DNA of 64,000 nucleotides from Streptomyces sp. CC228A (GCF_021390935.1 NZ_JAJPUI010000001.1:682001-746000); one strand, 5' to 3'; shown: positions 49,326-58,418, counted from the stretch's first letter. The notes: generated from the sequence alone by a model not told the origin. Translations and numbers: made by a program.

Positions 49326-49622
49326 ATGACGGTCCTGCACAAGGAACACGTGGGGCACGCGCACGAACACGGCCCGGCGTGCGGTCACCAGTCCGTCGTA
49401 CACGGGGACCACATCGACTACGCCCACGACGGGCACCTGCACCGCGAGCACTCGGGACACTGGGACGAGTGCGAACCGGGCGAGCACATCGCCCACAGCG
49501 GGCACGCGCACGAGCACGGGGACAACTGCGGGCACCCCGCCGTGGCCCACGGCGACCACGTCGACTACGTCCACGACGGCCACCGGCACGCCGCCCACGA
49601 CGGCCACTGGGACGACCACTAG
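49326..49622 (+). CDS. His-rich tandem-repeat protein, probable metal buffer
   Basis: This 98-residue soluble protein has 27 His, 3 Cys and many Asp/Glu. It consists of two near-identical halves, each running HAHEHG, CGH, HGDH, DYxHDGH and DGHWD-like motifs. No signal peptide or membrane segment is present. A role in binding Zn, Ni, Cu or Co in the cytosol is inferred from composition. The upstream region has a TAGGAT -10-like box at 49275-49280 in an A+T-rich stretch. I do not recognise a named family beyond hypothetical His-rich actinobacterial proteins. Confidence 0.82.
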   Translation: MTVLHKEHVGHAHEHGPACGHQSVVHGDHIDYAHDGHLHREHSGHWDECEPGEHIAHSGHAHEHGDNCGHPAVAHGDHVDYVHDGHRHAAHDGHWDDH

Positions 49623-49897
49623 CACCGCGCCCGCCCGCCGGGCCTCACCCGGCCCGCCTTCCGGGCCTGCGGCGCCACGGGGAGGGCGGCCCGGAAGCCG
49701 CCGGGCCCGCCGGCCCGCGCGTTGACCACTCGGCGCTCCCTGACGGGCGCCGAGTGCCGCACCCGGCCCTTCCGCGCCACGGCCCGGCGGGCGGAGCGCG
49801 GGCCTCGGAGCGGCAGCCGGCCCCGGCGGACACCCTCCGGCGGAAGGCGGCACGCGCCGGGACGAGGCGCGACGTCTGACACAGCTTCCCCCTAGAC
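49623..49897. other. Intergenic region, no gene seen
   Basis: The G+C-rich spacer between the His-rich gene and the acyl-CoA module contains no supported gene. It leads into the palindromic operator at 49903. Confidence 0.5.
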
Positions 49898-49916
49898 GGC
49901 ATACCGACTGGTCGGT
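49898..49916. promoter_or_regulatory. Putative TetR operator, ACCGACTGGTCGGT palindrome
   Basis: The 14-bp perfect palindrome (49903-49916) lies 69 nt before the phosphotransferase start. The 15-mer GGCATACCGACTGGT recurs on the other strand at 53865-53879, upstream of the SDR gene. It is assigned to the TetR encoded between them (52384-52980). Confidence 0.7.
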
Positions 49917-49984
49917 CATCATGCGTCGGGGGCGCCGCCCGCGGCGCCCCGGCCCGATCGACGCGACCGTCCGGAGGTACGCCC

Positions 49985-51007
49985 ATGAGCCTCGCCCCGC
50001 CGCCAGGACTCGACCCCGAGCAGTTGCGCGGGCTGCTGGACCGGGAGCGGCCGGGGCTGGTGAGGGGGCCGCTGCGCGGCCGGCTCATCGAGGGCGGCCG
50101 GTCGAACCTCACGTACGCGGTCACGGACGGCACCTCCCGCTGGGTGGTGCGGCGGCCGCCGCTCGGGCACGTGCTGGCCACCGCGCACGACATGCGGCGC
50201 GAGCACCGGGTGATCAGCGCCCTGCGCGACACCCCCGTGCCCGTGCCGGCCGCGCTGCTGCTGTGCGAGGACGAGACCGTCCTCGGCGCGCCCTTCTACG
50301 TCATGGAGCACGTGGACGGCACGCCCTACCGCACCGCGGACCAGCTGGCCGCGCTGGGGCCCGCCCGCACCCGGGGGGCCGTGCTGAACCTGCTGGACAC
50401 GCTCGTCGACCTGCACGCCGTCGACCCGGACGCGGTCGGCCTCGGCGACTTCGGCCGGCCCGACGGCTTCCTGGACCGGCAACTGCGCCGCTGGGGCAAG
50501 CAGCTGGCCGCCTCCCGGGGCAGGGACCTGGCGGGCATCGACGAACTGCACGCCTCCCTCGGCCGGTCGCTCCCCGCATCCCCGTACGCCACCGTCGTCC
50601 ACGGCGACTACCGCCTCGACAACGCCCTCATCGGGGAGGACGACACCCTGCGGGCGGTCCTCGACTGGGAGATGTCCACGCTGGGCGACCCGCTGACCGA
50701 CCTCGGGCTGCTGGTCATGTACAGCACGCCGCTGGACCTGCCGGGCCCGCCCGTCAGCACCACGGCCGCGGCCCCCGGCCACCCCTCCCCCGGCGAGCTG
50801 GTGGAGCGCTACGCCGTCCGCTCCGGGCGCGACACCTCCGCGATCGCCTGGTACACCGCGTTCGCCCGGTTCAAGCTCGCCGTGATCCTGGAGGGCATCC
50901 ACTACCGCTACACCCTCGGCCGGACGGTCGGCGCCGGCTTCGACCGCATCGGGGAGCTGGTCCCCGTCTTCATCGAGCACGGGCTCACCACCCTGCAGGA
51001 AGGCTGA
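49985..51007 (+). CDS. Phosphotransferase family protein (ACAD10/11-type APH kinase)
   Basis: This 340-residue aminoglycoside-phosphotransferase-fold kinase has the catalytic loop VVHGDYRLDNALI and the metal-binding VLDWEMSTLGDPLTDLG. Such kinases pair with acyl-CoA dehydrogenases in the ACAD10/11 system, where the kinase domain phosphorylates 4-hydroxyacyl-CoAs. It lies 7 nt before an acyl-CoA dehydrogenase gene, supporting this role by analogy. Its promoter holds the putative TetR site. Confidence 0.9.
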   Translation: MSLAPPPGLDPEQLRGLLDRERPGLVRGPLRGRLIEGGRSNLTYAVTDGTSRWVVRRPPLGHVLATAHDMRREHRVISALRDTPVPVPAALLLCEDETVLGAPFYVMEHVDGTPYRTADQLAALGPARTRGAVLNLLDTLVDLHAVDPDAVGLGDFGRPDGFLDRQLRRWGKQLAASRGRDLAGIDELHASLGRSLPASPYATVVHGDYRLDNALIGEDDTLRAVLDWEMSTLGDPLTDLGLLVMYSTPLDLPGPPVSTTAAAPGHPSPGELVERYAVRSGRDTSAIAWYTAFARFKLAVILEGIHYRYTLGRTVGAGFDRIGELVPVFIEHGLTTLQEG

Positions 51008-51014
51008 TCCGGAC

Positions 51015-52226
51015 ATGGACTTCGCGTTCGACGCCCGCACCGAGGAGCTGCGGGCACGCCTGCTCGCCTTCCTGGACGCGTACGTGTACCCGGCGGAGCC
51101 GGTCGCCGAGGAGCAGCGGGCCGCGCTCGCCTCGCCCTGGGACACCCCGCCGGTGGTGGAGGAACTGAAGGCGGAGGCCCGCAGGCAGGGCCTGTGGAAC
51201 CTCTTCCTCCCCGACGAGGAGTACGGCGCCGGGCTGACCAACCTCCAGTACGCGCCGCTCGCCGAGCTCACCGGCCGCTCACCCCAGCTCGCCCCCACCG
51301 CCCTCAACTGCGCCGCGCCCGACACCGGGAACATGGAGGTGCTGGCCCAGTTCGGGAGCGAGGAGCAGCGCAAGCGCTGGCTGGAGCCGCTGCTGCGCGG
51401 GGAGATCCGGTCGGCGTTCGCGATGACGGAGCCGGACGTCGCCTCCTCCGACGCGACGAACATCGAGACCCGCATCGAGCGGGACGGCGACGAGTACGTC
51501 GTCACCGGGCGGAAGTGGTACATCTCCGGTGCCATGAACCCGGACTGCCGGGTGTTCATCGTCATGGGGAAGACCGACCCGGACGGAGACATCCGGCGGC
51601 AGCAGTCCATGGTGCTCGTCCCGCGGGACGCCCCGGGCGTCGAGGTGCGCCGCGCGATGCGGGTGTACGGCTACGAGGACCACCACCACGGCGGGCACGC
51701 CGAGGTGGTGTTCGACGGCGTGCGGGTGCCCGTCGCGAACCTGGTGGGCGAGGAGGGCGGCGGCTTCGCCATCGCGCAGGCCAGGCTGGGTCCCGGCCGC
51801 ATCCACCACTGCATGCGCCTCATCGGGATGGCGGAGCGCGCCGTCGAGCTGATGTGCCGCCGGGCGGTGTCCCGTACGGCCTTCGGCAGGCCGCTCGCCG
51901 CGCAGGGGCAGGTCCAGGCGTGGATCGCGGACGCCCGCGTGGCGATCGAGCAGCTGCGGCTGCTGGTGCTGAAGACCGCGTGGCTCATGGACACCGTGGG
52001 CAACAAGGGCGCGCACACGGAGATCCAGGCCATCAAGATCGCCACCCCGAGGACGGTGGTGGACATCCTGGACCGGGCGGTGCAGCTGCACGGCGCGGGC
52101 GGGGTGAGCCAGGACTTCCCGCTGGCGGAGCTGTGGGCGGCGGCACGGACCCTGCAACTCGCCGACGGCCCCGACGAGGTCCACCAGCGGTCCCTGGCCC
52201 GGCGGGAGCTGAAGGCGTACGGGTGA
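51015..52226 (+). CDS. Acyl-CoA dehydrogenase (ACAD10/11-like)
   Basis: This 403-residue flavoprotein has FAMTEPDVASSDATNI and the C-terminal HGAGGVSQDFPLAELWAAAR segments of long ACADs. At the usual catalytic YEGT position it has LADGPDEVH, placing Asp rather than Glu, as in the ACAD10/11-like subgroup. It is cotranscribed with the upstream kinase. Together they could process 4-hydroxy fatty acids into beta-oxidation; the substrate is inferred by analogy only. Confidence 0.9.
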   Translation: MDFAFDARTEELRARLLAFLDAYVYPAEPVAEEQRAALASPWDTPPVVEELKAEARRQGLWNLFLPDEEYGAGLTNLQYAPLAELTGRSPQLAPTALNCAAPDTGNMEVLAQFGSEEQRKRWLEPLLRGEIRSAFAMTEPDVASSDATNIETRIERDGDEYVVTGRKWYISGAMNPDCRVFIVMGKTDPDGDIRRQQSMVLVPRDAPGVEVRRAMRVYGYEDHHHGGHAEVVFDGVRVPVANLVGEEGGGFAIAQARLGPGRIHHCMRLIGMAERAVELMCRRAVSRTAFGRPLAAQGQVQAWIADARVAIEQLRLLVLKTAWLMDTVGNKGAHTEIQAIKIATPRTVVDILDRAVQLHGAGGVSQDFPLAELWAAARTLQLADGPDEVHQRSLARRELKAYG

Positions 52227-52383
52227 GCCGCGCGGCCGGGCGCCGGGAGGCCGCCCGGCCGGGGCACCCGGTGCGCCTCGGGGGCCGAGCCGGTCGCGGT
52301 GCCGTGCGGGCGCACGCTCGCGTGCGGCGGGCGGGGCTCCGGCGCGGCCGCCGGGGGCGCGTGCGGGGGCGCTCCCGCGGCGG

Positions 52384-52980
52384 TTACGGCCGGAGGGCCC
52401 GCAGCAGGAGGTCGGCCAGGTGGTCGGCGACCTGCTGCGGGCTCAGCGGCCCGTCCGGTCGGTACCACGTGGACAGGTGGTGGACCGAGCCGAAGTGGTA
52501 GTCGACCACCAGGTCCGCGGGCGTGGCGGAGGAGAAGACGCCGCTGCGCTGCCCCTCCTCGACCAGGGCGCGGAACCTCTCGTGGTAGCGGCGGCGCTCG
52601 GCCCGCACCTGCCGGTTCTTCTCAGGGCTCAGGTGGTGCATGGAGCGGAAGAAGATCGCCGCGTCGTCGAGGTTGTCGATGGTGGTGACGACCACGTCCG
52701 CGGCGGCGTCGCGCAGCCGCTGCTCCACGGGCGCGTCCGCGCCGGCGAAGGCGTCGAGACGCTCCTGCTGGAGGCGCAGCACGCGCGCGTACACCTCCTG
52801 GAGGAGGTCCTCCTTCGACCCGAAGTAGTGGTAGAGGGCGCCCTTCGTGACCCCGGCGGCCTCGACGATCTCCTGGACGGAGGTGCGGTCGTAGCCCTGC
52901 TCCGCGAAGAGCCGGGTGGCGGCGGCCAGCAGCCTGCCGGGGACGGGTGTGGTGCCGCTCCCGTCCGTCGTCCTGGCCAT
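52384..52980 (-). CDS. TetR/AcrR family regulator
   Basis: This 198-residue repressor has an N-terminal helix-turn-helix (TSVQEIVEAAGVTKGALYHYFGSKEDLL) and a helical ligand-binding domain. The ATG at 52980 has GAAGAGG 8 nt upstream. It is flanked by the kinase/ACAD operon and the SDR gene, both preceded by the same ACCGACTGGT-containing motif, so it is the likely regulator of both, with an acyl-CoA as candidate effector. Confidence 0.9.
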   Translation of the reverse strand: MARTTDGSGTTPVPGRLLAAATRLFAEQGYDRTSVQEIVEAAGVTKGALYHYFGSKEDLLQEVYARVLRLQQERLDAFAGADAPVEQRLRDAAADVVVTTIDNLDDAAIFFRSMHHLSPEKNRQVRAERRRYHERFRALVEEGQRSGVFSSATPADLVVDYHFGSVHHLSTWYRPDGPLSPQQVADHLADLLLRALRP

Positions 52981-53049
52981 CGCCGCCACCTCTTCCTCAT
53001 GTTCGTGCCGCCTGGTCGTCGACCGATCTTCCCATTCGTCCGGCGCGGC

Positions 53050-53814
53050 TCACGCCATGGCGTCCTCCCAGGCGCGCTGGATGCCGTTCATGCCGCCGAG
53101 CCAGCGCTCCGGGTCGCCCGCGCGGGCACGGTAGTAGTCGGCGACCTCGGGGTGGGGCAGGATCAGGAACCGGTCCTCCTCGATGCCCCGGAAGAGCGCG
53201 TCCGCGACGTCCTCGGGCTCGATCGCGGTGGGGGCGAGGACGAGCTTGCCCGCCGAGCCCGCGGCCGTCAGCATGTCGGTGCGCACGCCCTGGGGGCAGA
53301 CGGCGTGGACCTTCAGCCCGCGGTGGCGGTAGGTGAGGGACAGCCATTCGGCGAAGGCGTACGCGGCGTGCTTGGAGGCGCTGTAGGGCGCGGCGCCGAC
53401 CATGGTGAGCAGCCCGGCGGCCGACACCGTGGAGACGAACCGGCCTGCGCCGCGCTCCAGCCAGTCGGGCAGCAGGGCGCGGGCGGCGCGGACGTGGGCC
53501 ATGACGTTGACGTCCCACGCGGCGGACCAGACCGCCTCGTCGGCGAAGGCGTCGCCCGGCGCGGCGAGTCCGGCGTTGGCGCACCACACGTCGACGGTGC
53601 CGCCGAGCGCCTCGCGGGCCGCGTCGACGACGGCGGAGGCGTCGCCGGGGACGGCGACGGCGCCGATCTCCGCGGCGACGGCCCGGGCCCGCTCCGCGTC
53701 CAGGTCGTTGACCGCGACGCGGCAGCCCTCGGCGGCGAACCGGCGGGCGAGCGCGGCGCCGATGCCGCCGCCCGCGCCGGTGACGACGACTCCCTGACCT
53801 CGTACGCCGCCCAT
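53050..53814 (-). CDS. SDR family oxidoreductase
   Basis: This 254-residue short-chain dehydrogenase has the cofactor motif VVVTGAGGGIGAALARRF, an NAG-like VWCANAGLAAPG, and the catalytic Ser/Tyr/Lys in STVSAAG and YSASK. It is transcribed toward the TetR gene, 69 nt away. The shared operator 51 nt upstream places it in the same regulon as the kinase/ACAD genes, possibly as a hydroxyacyl dehydrogenase. Confidence 0.92.
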   Translation of the reverse strand: MGGVRGQGVVVTGAGGGIGAALARRFAAEGCRVAVNDLDAERARAVAAEIGAVAVPGDASAVVDAAREALGGTVDVWCANAGLAAPGDAFADEAVWSAAWDVNVMAHVRAARALLPDWLERGAGRFVSTVSAAGLLTMVGAAPYSASKHAAYAFAEWLSLTYRHRGLKVHAVCPQGVRTDMLTAAGSAGKLVLAPTAIEPEDVADALFRGIEEDRFLILPHPEVADYYRARAGDPERWLGGMNGIQRAWEDAMA

Positions 53815-53864
53815 CGGCGCACCACCTCTCGACGGATCCGGTACCGCGGACGGGCGACAGACTA

Positions 53865-53879
53865 ACCAGTCGGTATGCC
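53865..53879. promoter_or_regulatory. Second copy of the TetR operator motif
   Basis: The reverse complement of GGCATACCGACTGGT lies here, between the SDR and NamZ starts. The dyad is imperfect on one side (ACCGAC then GTTAGT). Confidence 0.65.
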
Positions 53880-53915
53880 ATGGCGGAAGGGGTCGGCCGC
53901 CTAGCGTGCAGGATC

Positions 53916-55256
53916 ATGGATCCCACACTGAGGCTGCCGGACCCGAGCCGGCGCGGGGTGCTGGCCGGTGCGGCGGCGGCCGTCTGCACGGGCGGGGGCG
54001 CGGCGTGCGCGTCCGCTCGGGAGCCGCGGCCGAAGGACCCGCACCCCACAGGCACGGCGGCCACGGGGACGCGGGGGACGGCGCCGCCGAGCCCGGACGC
54101 CGGCGGCGTGACGACCGGGTTCGACCGGCTCGCGGCCGACGGCTACCGGCTGCTGACCGGGCAGCGGGTCGGGGTCGTCACGAACCCGACCGGCGTGGCC
54201 TCCGGCGACCTGCGGCACATCGTGGACGTGATGCACGCCGACGAGCGGGTGGACCTGGTGGCGGTGTTCGGCCCCGAGCACGGCTTCCGGGGCACGGCGC
54301 AGGCGGGCGGTTCGGAGGGCAGGACCGACGACCCGGCGACGGGGCTGCCGGTGTACGACACGTACGGGAAGAGCGGCCGGGCGCTGGCCGACGTGTTCAC
54401 CGAGGCCGGTGCGGACACGGTGGTCTTCGACATCCAGGACGTGGGGACCCGCTTCTACACGTACGTCTGGACCCTGTACGACTCCATGGCCGCGGCGGCG
54501 CTGGCGGGCAGCCGGGTCGTGGTGCTGGACCGGCCGAACCCGGTCGGCGGCAGGGCGGCGCGGGGGCCGGTGCTGGAGCGGGCGTTCGCGTCGTTCGTCG
54601 GCCGGGAGCCGGTGGCGCTGGCGCACGGGATGACGGCGGGGGAGCTGGCGCGGCTGTTCGCCGGCGAGTTCCTGCGGCGCCCCGTGGACCTGGAGGTCGT
54701 ACGGATGGCGGGGTGGCGGCGCGGCGACCTCTTCGACACGACGGGCCTGCCGTGGGTGCCGCCCAGTCCGAACATGCCGACGCCGGACACCGCGCTGGTG
54801 TACGCGGGGACGGGCCTGTTCGAGGGGACGAACCTGTCGGAGGGGCGGGGCACGACCCGGCCGTTCGAACTGCTGGGCGCGGAGGGCCTCGACGCACGGC
54901 GGTGGGCCGAGGCGGCGAACGCGCTGGAGCTGCCGGGGGTGCGGTTCCGCGAGGCGTACTTCGCCCCGGTCTTCTCGAAGTTCGCGGGCCGCACGGTCGG
55001 CGGTGTGCAGGTCCACGTGGTGGACCGCGAGGTGTTCGACCCGGTGCGGACCGGGGTGGGGCTGCTGGTGACGGCCCGCCGGGTGTGGGACGGGTTCGCC
55101 TGGCGGCCCGACCGGTGGATCGACAAGCTGACGGGCTCCACGGCGGTGCGCACGCTCGTCGACGCGGGCGCGGACACCGGCGAGGTCACGGCGGCCTGGC
55201 AGCGGGACCTGGCGGCCTTCCGCGCCGTACGGCTCCGCTACCTCCTGTACCGGTGA
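53916..55256 (+). CDS. DUF1343 protein, NamZ-type exo-beta-N-acetylmuramidase, Tat lipoprotein
   Basis: This 446-residue protein of the DUF1343/NamZ family would release N-acetylmuramic acid from peptidoglycan fragments outside the cell. The N-terminus has a twin-arginine start (PSRRGVLAGAAAAV) and a lipobox-like GGAACAS, then a Pro/Thr-rich linker. The conserved core includes GVVTNPTGV, VFGPEHGFRGTAQAG, VFDIQDVGTRFYTY and PWVPPSPNMPTPDTAL. The ATG at 53916 is chosen; the frame extends further upstream through the operator region. Muropeptide turnover genes are not adjacent. Confidence 0.9.
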   Translation: MDPTLRLPDPSRRGVLAGAAAAVCTGGGAACASAREPRPKDPHPTGTAATGTRGTAPPSPDAGGVTTGFDRLAADGYRLLTGQRVGVVTNPTGVASGDLRHIVDVMHADERVDLVAVFGPEHGFRGTAQAGGSEGRTDDPATGLPVYDTYGKSGRALADVFTEAGADTVVFDIQDVGTRFYTYVWTLYDSMAAAALAGSRVVVLDRPNPVGGRAARGPVLERAFASFVGREPVALAHGMTAGELARLFAGEFLRRPVDLEVVRMAGWRRGDLFDTTGLPWVPPSPNMPTPDTALVYAGTGLFEGTNLSEGRGTTRPFELLGAEGLDARRWAEAANALELPGVRFREAYFAPVFSKFAGRTVGGVQVHVVDREVFDPVRTGVGLLVTARRVWDGFAWRPDRWIDKLTGSTAVRTLVDAGADTGEVTAAWQRDLAAFRAVRLRYLLYR

Positions 55257-55617
55257 GGCGGCGGGCCCAGAGGGGAGCCGGCCCGGCGGGCGGGGCGGGC
55301 AAGGGCAGCTGAGGCAGCCCGGCGGCGCACGGTACGCGGTACGCGGTACGCGGCGGTGGAACTCCCCTGCCGCGGCAGCCGGATGCGCTGTCCGCCGGCG
55401 CGCGGCAGGGGAACTCCCGTGCGGCAGGCGGAACTCCCGTGCGGCAGGCGGCTGCCGGTCCCGCGCCCGCCGGCGCCGAACACCTCCCGGGCCGCTTCCG
55501 TATCAGTGGTGGGACGTACCGGTGATGGGGTCCATCCGATTTTCGATGGAGCCGAATGCGGGCACCCGTACGTCCATTCAGCGACGCCGGAGGACCAGCG
55601 ACGGAGGTGGCGGAGCG
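55257..55617. other. Intergenic region with short direct repeats
   Basis: No gene is seen. GCGGTAC is repeated three times near 55330-55350, and a segment containing GGAACTCCCGTGCGGCAGGC occurs twice near 55410-55450. A relatively A+T-rich stretch at 55525-55550 may be the promoter of the next gene. Confidence 0.45.
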
Positions 55618-56247
55618 ATGGCCGGATTCCGAAGTCTCGCAAGACAGGTACGCGATCCGGGGTGCGATCCGGCACTGCGGCGCTATGCGCTGCGCAAGTG
55701 CCTGGAGCGGTTCGCCCCGTACGGGCACCGGGCGACCTGGCACCACCTGTGCGGCAGGCACGGGTTCGGGCCCGACGACCGGGACGCCGATCCGGCGCGG
55801 CTGGTGGCCGCGCTGGAGGAGTTGGAGGACGCGCGGGCGGTGTGGCTCGCGTACGAGCGGCGGGTCGCGGAGCGCCGCAGGAGGGAGAAGCACCTGGGAC
55901 TGCGGCGCCCGTCGGCGGTCGACGACTGGCACCGCCGCACCTGGGGCGGCAACGGGGTGGCGCCGTGCGCGGACCCGAAAGTGCATCCGCAGGCGCCGCT
56001 CGGCGAGGTGCTGCGCCGGCTCATCACGGCGCTGGAGGCGGGCCCCGGCAGGCGGTGCCCGGTGTGCGGCGGGGCCCGCTTCGGATGGCGCCCCGGCGCC
56101 TCCGGCCTGCCCGGCTGCGGACCGCTGTGCGCGCGGTGCGGGGTGGTGGTGCCCGTACAGGCGCTGGCGGACGAGGTGCTGGCGACGGCGCGGCGGCAGC
56201 CCGCGTCGGGCGCCGGCGCACTGCGGGGGCTCGCGGCCGCGGGCTGA
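55618..56247 (+). CDS. Hypothetical protein with C-terminal zinc ribbon
   Basis: This 209-residue basic protein is unrecognised overall. Helical repeats (DPALRRYALRKCLERFAPYG, AALEELEDARAVWLAYERRV) are followed by two CxxC pairs, CPVCGG and CARCG, about 30 residues apart, forming a probable zinc ribbon. The ATG at 55618 has GGAGG 13 nt upstream and a second GGAG closer by. A nucleic-acid-binding role is possible but not shown. It has no operon partners. Confidence 0.72.
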   Translation: MAGFRSLARQVRDPGCDPALRRYALRKCLERFAPYGHRATWHHLCGRHGFGPDDRDADPARLVAALEELEDARAVWLAYERRVAERRRREKHLGLRRPSAVDDWHRRTWGGNGVAPCADPKVHPQAPLGEVLRRLITALEAGPGRRCPVCGGARFGWRPGASGLPGCGPLCARCGVVVPVQALADEVLATARRQPASGAGALRGLAAAG

Positions 56248-56539
56248 CGCCGCGGGGGCCGGGAGGTCGGGCGGCCGGGCGGCGGGCCGGGAGGCCCGCG
56301 CGTCGACGGCGGCGGACGGCCCTGCGGGTCCGGCGGCCGGGAGGGCCGCCCGCACGGCCGCGTCCCCCGCGCCGGGCCGCGGGTGACCGGCCGTCAGGCC
56401 GTACAGCGGCCGGACGATGCCACCCGCCCCGGCGCGGCGCCCGGCGCGGACAGGGCCCGGCACGGGCGCCGGTACGCGGCTGCGAGAGGGCATCGTGCCG
56501 TCCGGCGGCCCTCCCCACCGCCCGTGCGGACCGGTGCGG

Positions 56540-57037
56540 CTACTCCCCCGCCCGGGGGTTCCCCTCCTCGCCGGGCCTGCGGCGGCGCTCGCCCAGGAGC
56601 CGGGACCCGGTGATGGCGTCCCCTATGGCGTCATCCGGGTTGGACAGCGCGCAGCTCTTCAGGGACAGGCAGCCGCAGCCGATGCACTGGCTGAGCTGGT
56701 CGCGGAGGAGGCTGAGCTGCTCGATACGGGCGTCCAGTTCGCCGCGCCACCGCTCGGAGAGCCGAGCCCAGTCCTCCGGCGTGGGGGTGCGCCCCTCGGG
56801 GAGCTGCGCCAGCGCCTCGCCGATGGCGGCCAGCGGGATGCCGACGCGCTGGGCGGCGCGCACGAAGGCGACGCGGCGCAGCGCGTCACGGGTGTAGCGG
56901 CGCTGGTTGCCGCTGGTGCGGCGGCTGGTGATGAGGCCCTTCGACTCGTAGAAGTGCAGGGCCGAGACGGCGGCTCCGCTGCGGGCGGAGAGCTGGCCGA
57001 CGGTGAGCTCGTGGATCTTCTGCGGGATCTGCGCCAT
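56540..57037 (-). CDS. soxR: Redox-sensitive transcriptional activator SoxR
   Basis: This 165-residue MerR-family sensor has a winged helix ([26 protein letters not shown], split here for description), a dimerisation helix, and the [2Fe-2S] signature CIGCGCLSL with Cys118, Cys121, Cys123 and Cys129. In Streptomyces SoxR responds to redox-active metabolites such as actinorhodin rather than superoxide. Its targets usually include an ABC transporter, a monooxygenase and reductases. It is divergent from the maoC gene, with about 97 nt between. Confidence 0.95.
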   Translation of the reverse strand: MAQIPQKIHELTVGQLSARSGAAVSALHFYESKGLITSRRTSGNQRRYTRDALRRVAFVRAAQRVGIPLAAIGEALAQLPEGRTPTPEDWARLSERWRGELDARIEQLSLLRDQLSQCIGCGCLSLKSCALSNPDDAIGDAITGSRLLGERRRRPGEEGNPRAGE

Positions 57038-57087
57038 CCCGTGGAGCCTACTGGTCCGTTGACAGGCGCGGCGCACCCCCAGCATGC

Positions 57088-57102
57088 TGAGCAAGCGCTT
57101 AG
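57088..57102. promoter_or_regulatory. Putative TetR operator TGAGCAAGCGCTTAG at maoC
   Basis: The exact 15-mer also occurs at 58467-58481 before the neighbouring TetR gene. The AAGCGCTT core is palindromic. A TTGACA -35-like hexamer lies at 57059-57064, so the site would sit just downstream of the -10 region of the maoC promoter. Confidence 0.7.
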
Positions 57103-57134
57103 ACAGTCGACGAGCAGGAGAGCAGGGAGCAGGC

Positions 57135-57599
57135 ATGGCAGAGCCCAGGGTGTTCACGTCCGCCGACGAGCTGCGGGCCGCGGTCGGGGAGGAGCTCGGC
57201 CCGAGCGACTGGCTGGAGGTGGACCAGAAGCGGATCGACCTGTTCGCCGAGGCGACCGGCGACCACCAGTGGATCCACGTGGACCCGGAGCGGGCCGCGG
57301 CGGGGCCGTTCGGCACGACGATCGCCCACGGCTATCTGACGCTGTCCCTCCTGCCCGTGCTGGTCCCGCAGCTGCTGCGCGTGGAAGGCGTCACGATGGG
57401 CCTCAACTACGGGGCCAACAAGGTCCGCTTCCCGGCTCCGGTGCCCGTGGGGTCGCGGCTGCGGGCGACCGCCGTCCTGAAGGAGGTCGTGGACGTGCCG
57501 GGCGGCGGGGTGCAGCTGACGGCCGCCGTCACCGTGGAGCGGGAGGGCGGCACGAAGCCGGTGTGCGTGGCGGAGCCGGTGTACCGGTACGCCTTCTGA
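57135..57599 (+). CDS. MaoC family dehydratase ((R)-specific enoyl-CoA hydratase type)
   Basis: This 154-residue single hot-dog protein has the hydratase 2 motif [20 protein letters not shown] (catalytic Asp and His) and [20 protein letters not shown]. It would hydrate enoyl-CoA thioesters. The ATG follows AGCAGGGAGC. The operator 33 nt upstream ties it to the TetR at 57780-58418. No dehydrogenase is cotranscribed with it. Confidence 0.93.
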   Translation: MAEPRVFTSADELRAAVGEELGPSDWLEVDQKRIDLFAEATGDHQWIHVDPERAAAGPFGTTIAHGYLTLSLLPVLVPQLLRVEGVTMGLNYGANKVRFPAPVPVGSRLRATAVLKEVVDVPGGGVQLTAAVTVEREGGTKPVCVAEPVYRYAF

Positions 57600-57625
57600 C
57601 ACCGGGACGGCGCCCCCCGGCCGGC

Positions 57626-57669
57626 GGGCACCGGGCACCGGGCACCGGGCACCGGGCACCGGGCACCGG
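57626..57669. repeat. 7-bp tandem repeat GGGCACC
   Basis: About six head-to-tail copies lie 27 nt after the maoC stop, a simple repeat prone to length change. Confidence 0.85.
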
Positions 57670-57779
57670 GTGGAGAACGGCGACCCGCGGCCCGGGGGAT
57701 CGGAGCCCGTCGCCCGGGGGCATCGGAGGCCGCGGCCCGGGGGCCCGCGACCGGGGCCGCCCGGGAGGCGGCGGCGCCG

Positions 57780-58418
57780 CTACGCGGTCCCGGACCCGTC
57801 CGCGCCCACCATGCGCAGGACCAGCCCTGCGTAGAGGTCCCCGACCTCCTCCGGGCTGCGGCGGCCCTTCACGTTGAACCAGCGGGCCACGTCGATGCAG
57901 AGCGACAGGACGGCGAGGGCGGTGCCGGGCACGTCCGCCACGTCGAACTCGCCCGCGGCGACGCCCTCGTCGATGATGCGCCGCACCGCCGCGTCGCTCC
58001 TGCGGCGCAGCGCGACGATCTCGTCGCGGTGCTCGGGCCGCAGGGCGTCGAGCTCGTACTGCACGACGCGCGCCGTGGCGTGCCGGCCGGCGTGCCAGCG
58101 GACGAAGGACCGCACGGCGCGGGACAGCCGCTCGGCGGCCGTGCCGGGGCTGCCGGCGGCGCCCTCCAGGATCTCCAGCGCCTTGGTGTGGCCGATGCTG
58201 CTGATCCGGTGGAGGAGCTCTTCCTTCGTCTTGTAGTGGATGTAGAGCGCCGCGGGGCTCATGCCGGCGCGGCCCGCGATGTCCCGGGTGGTCGTGGCGT
58301 GGTAGCCGCGCTCCGCGAACGCGTCGACGGCGGCCACGAGCAGCCGCCGCGCCGCGTCCGGCGCGACCTCGCCCCAGGCCGCGTCGTCGGTGCCGGCCTT
58401 CTCCTCCGCCGTACTCAT
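57780..58418 (-). CDS. TetR/AcrR family regulator
   Basis: This 212-residue repressor has a helix-turn-helix (TTTRDIAGRAGMSPAALYIHYKTKEELL) and a C-terminal domain similar to acyl-CoA-responsive TetR proteins. Its own promoter and that of maoC share TGAGCAAGCGCTTAG, suggesting auto- and cross-regulation. The ATG at 58418 is chosen over a longer open frame. It is followed on the left by a short simple repeat and convergent with maoC. Confidence 0.9.
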   Translation of the reverse strand: MSTAEEKAGTDDAAWGEVAPDAARRLLVAAVDAFAERGYHATTTRDIAGRAGMSPAALYIHYKTKEELLHRISSIGHTKALEILEGAAGSPGTAAERLSRAVRSFVRWHAGRHATARVVQYELDALRPEHRDEIVALRRRSDAAVRRIIDEGVAAGEFDVADVPGTALAVLSLCIDVARWFNVKGRRSPEEVGDLYAGLVLRMVGADGSGTA

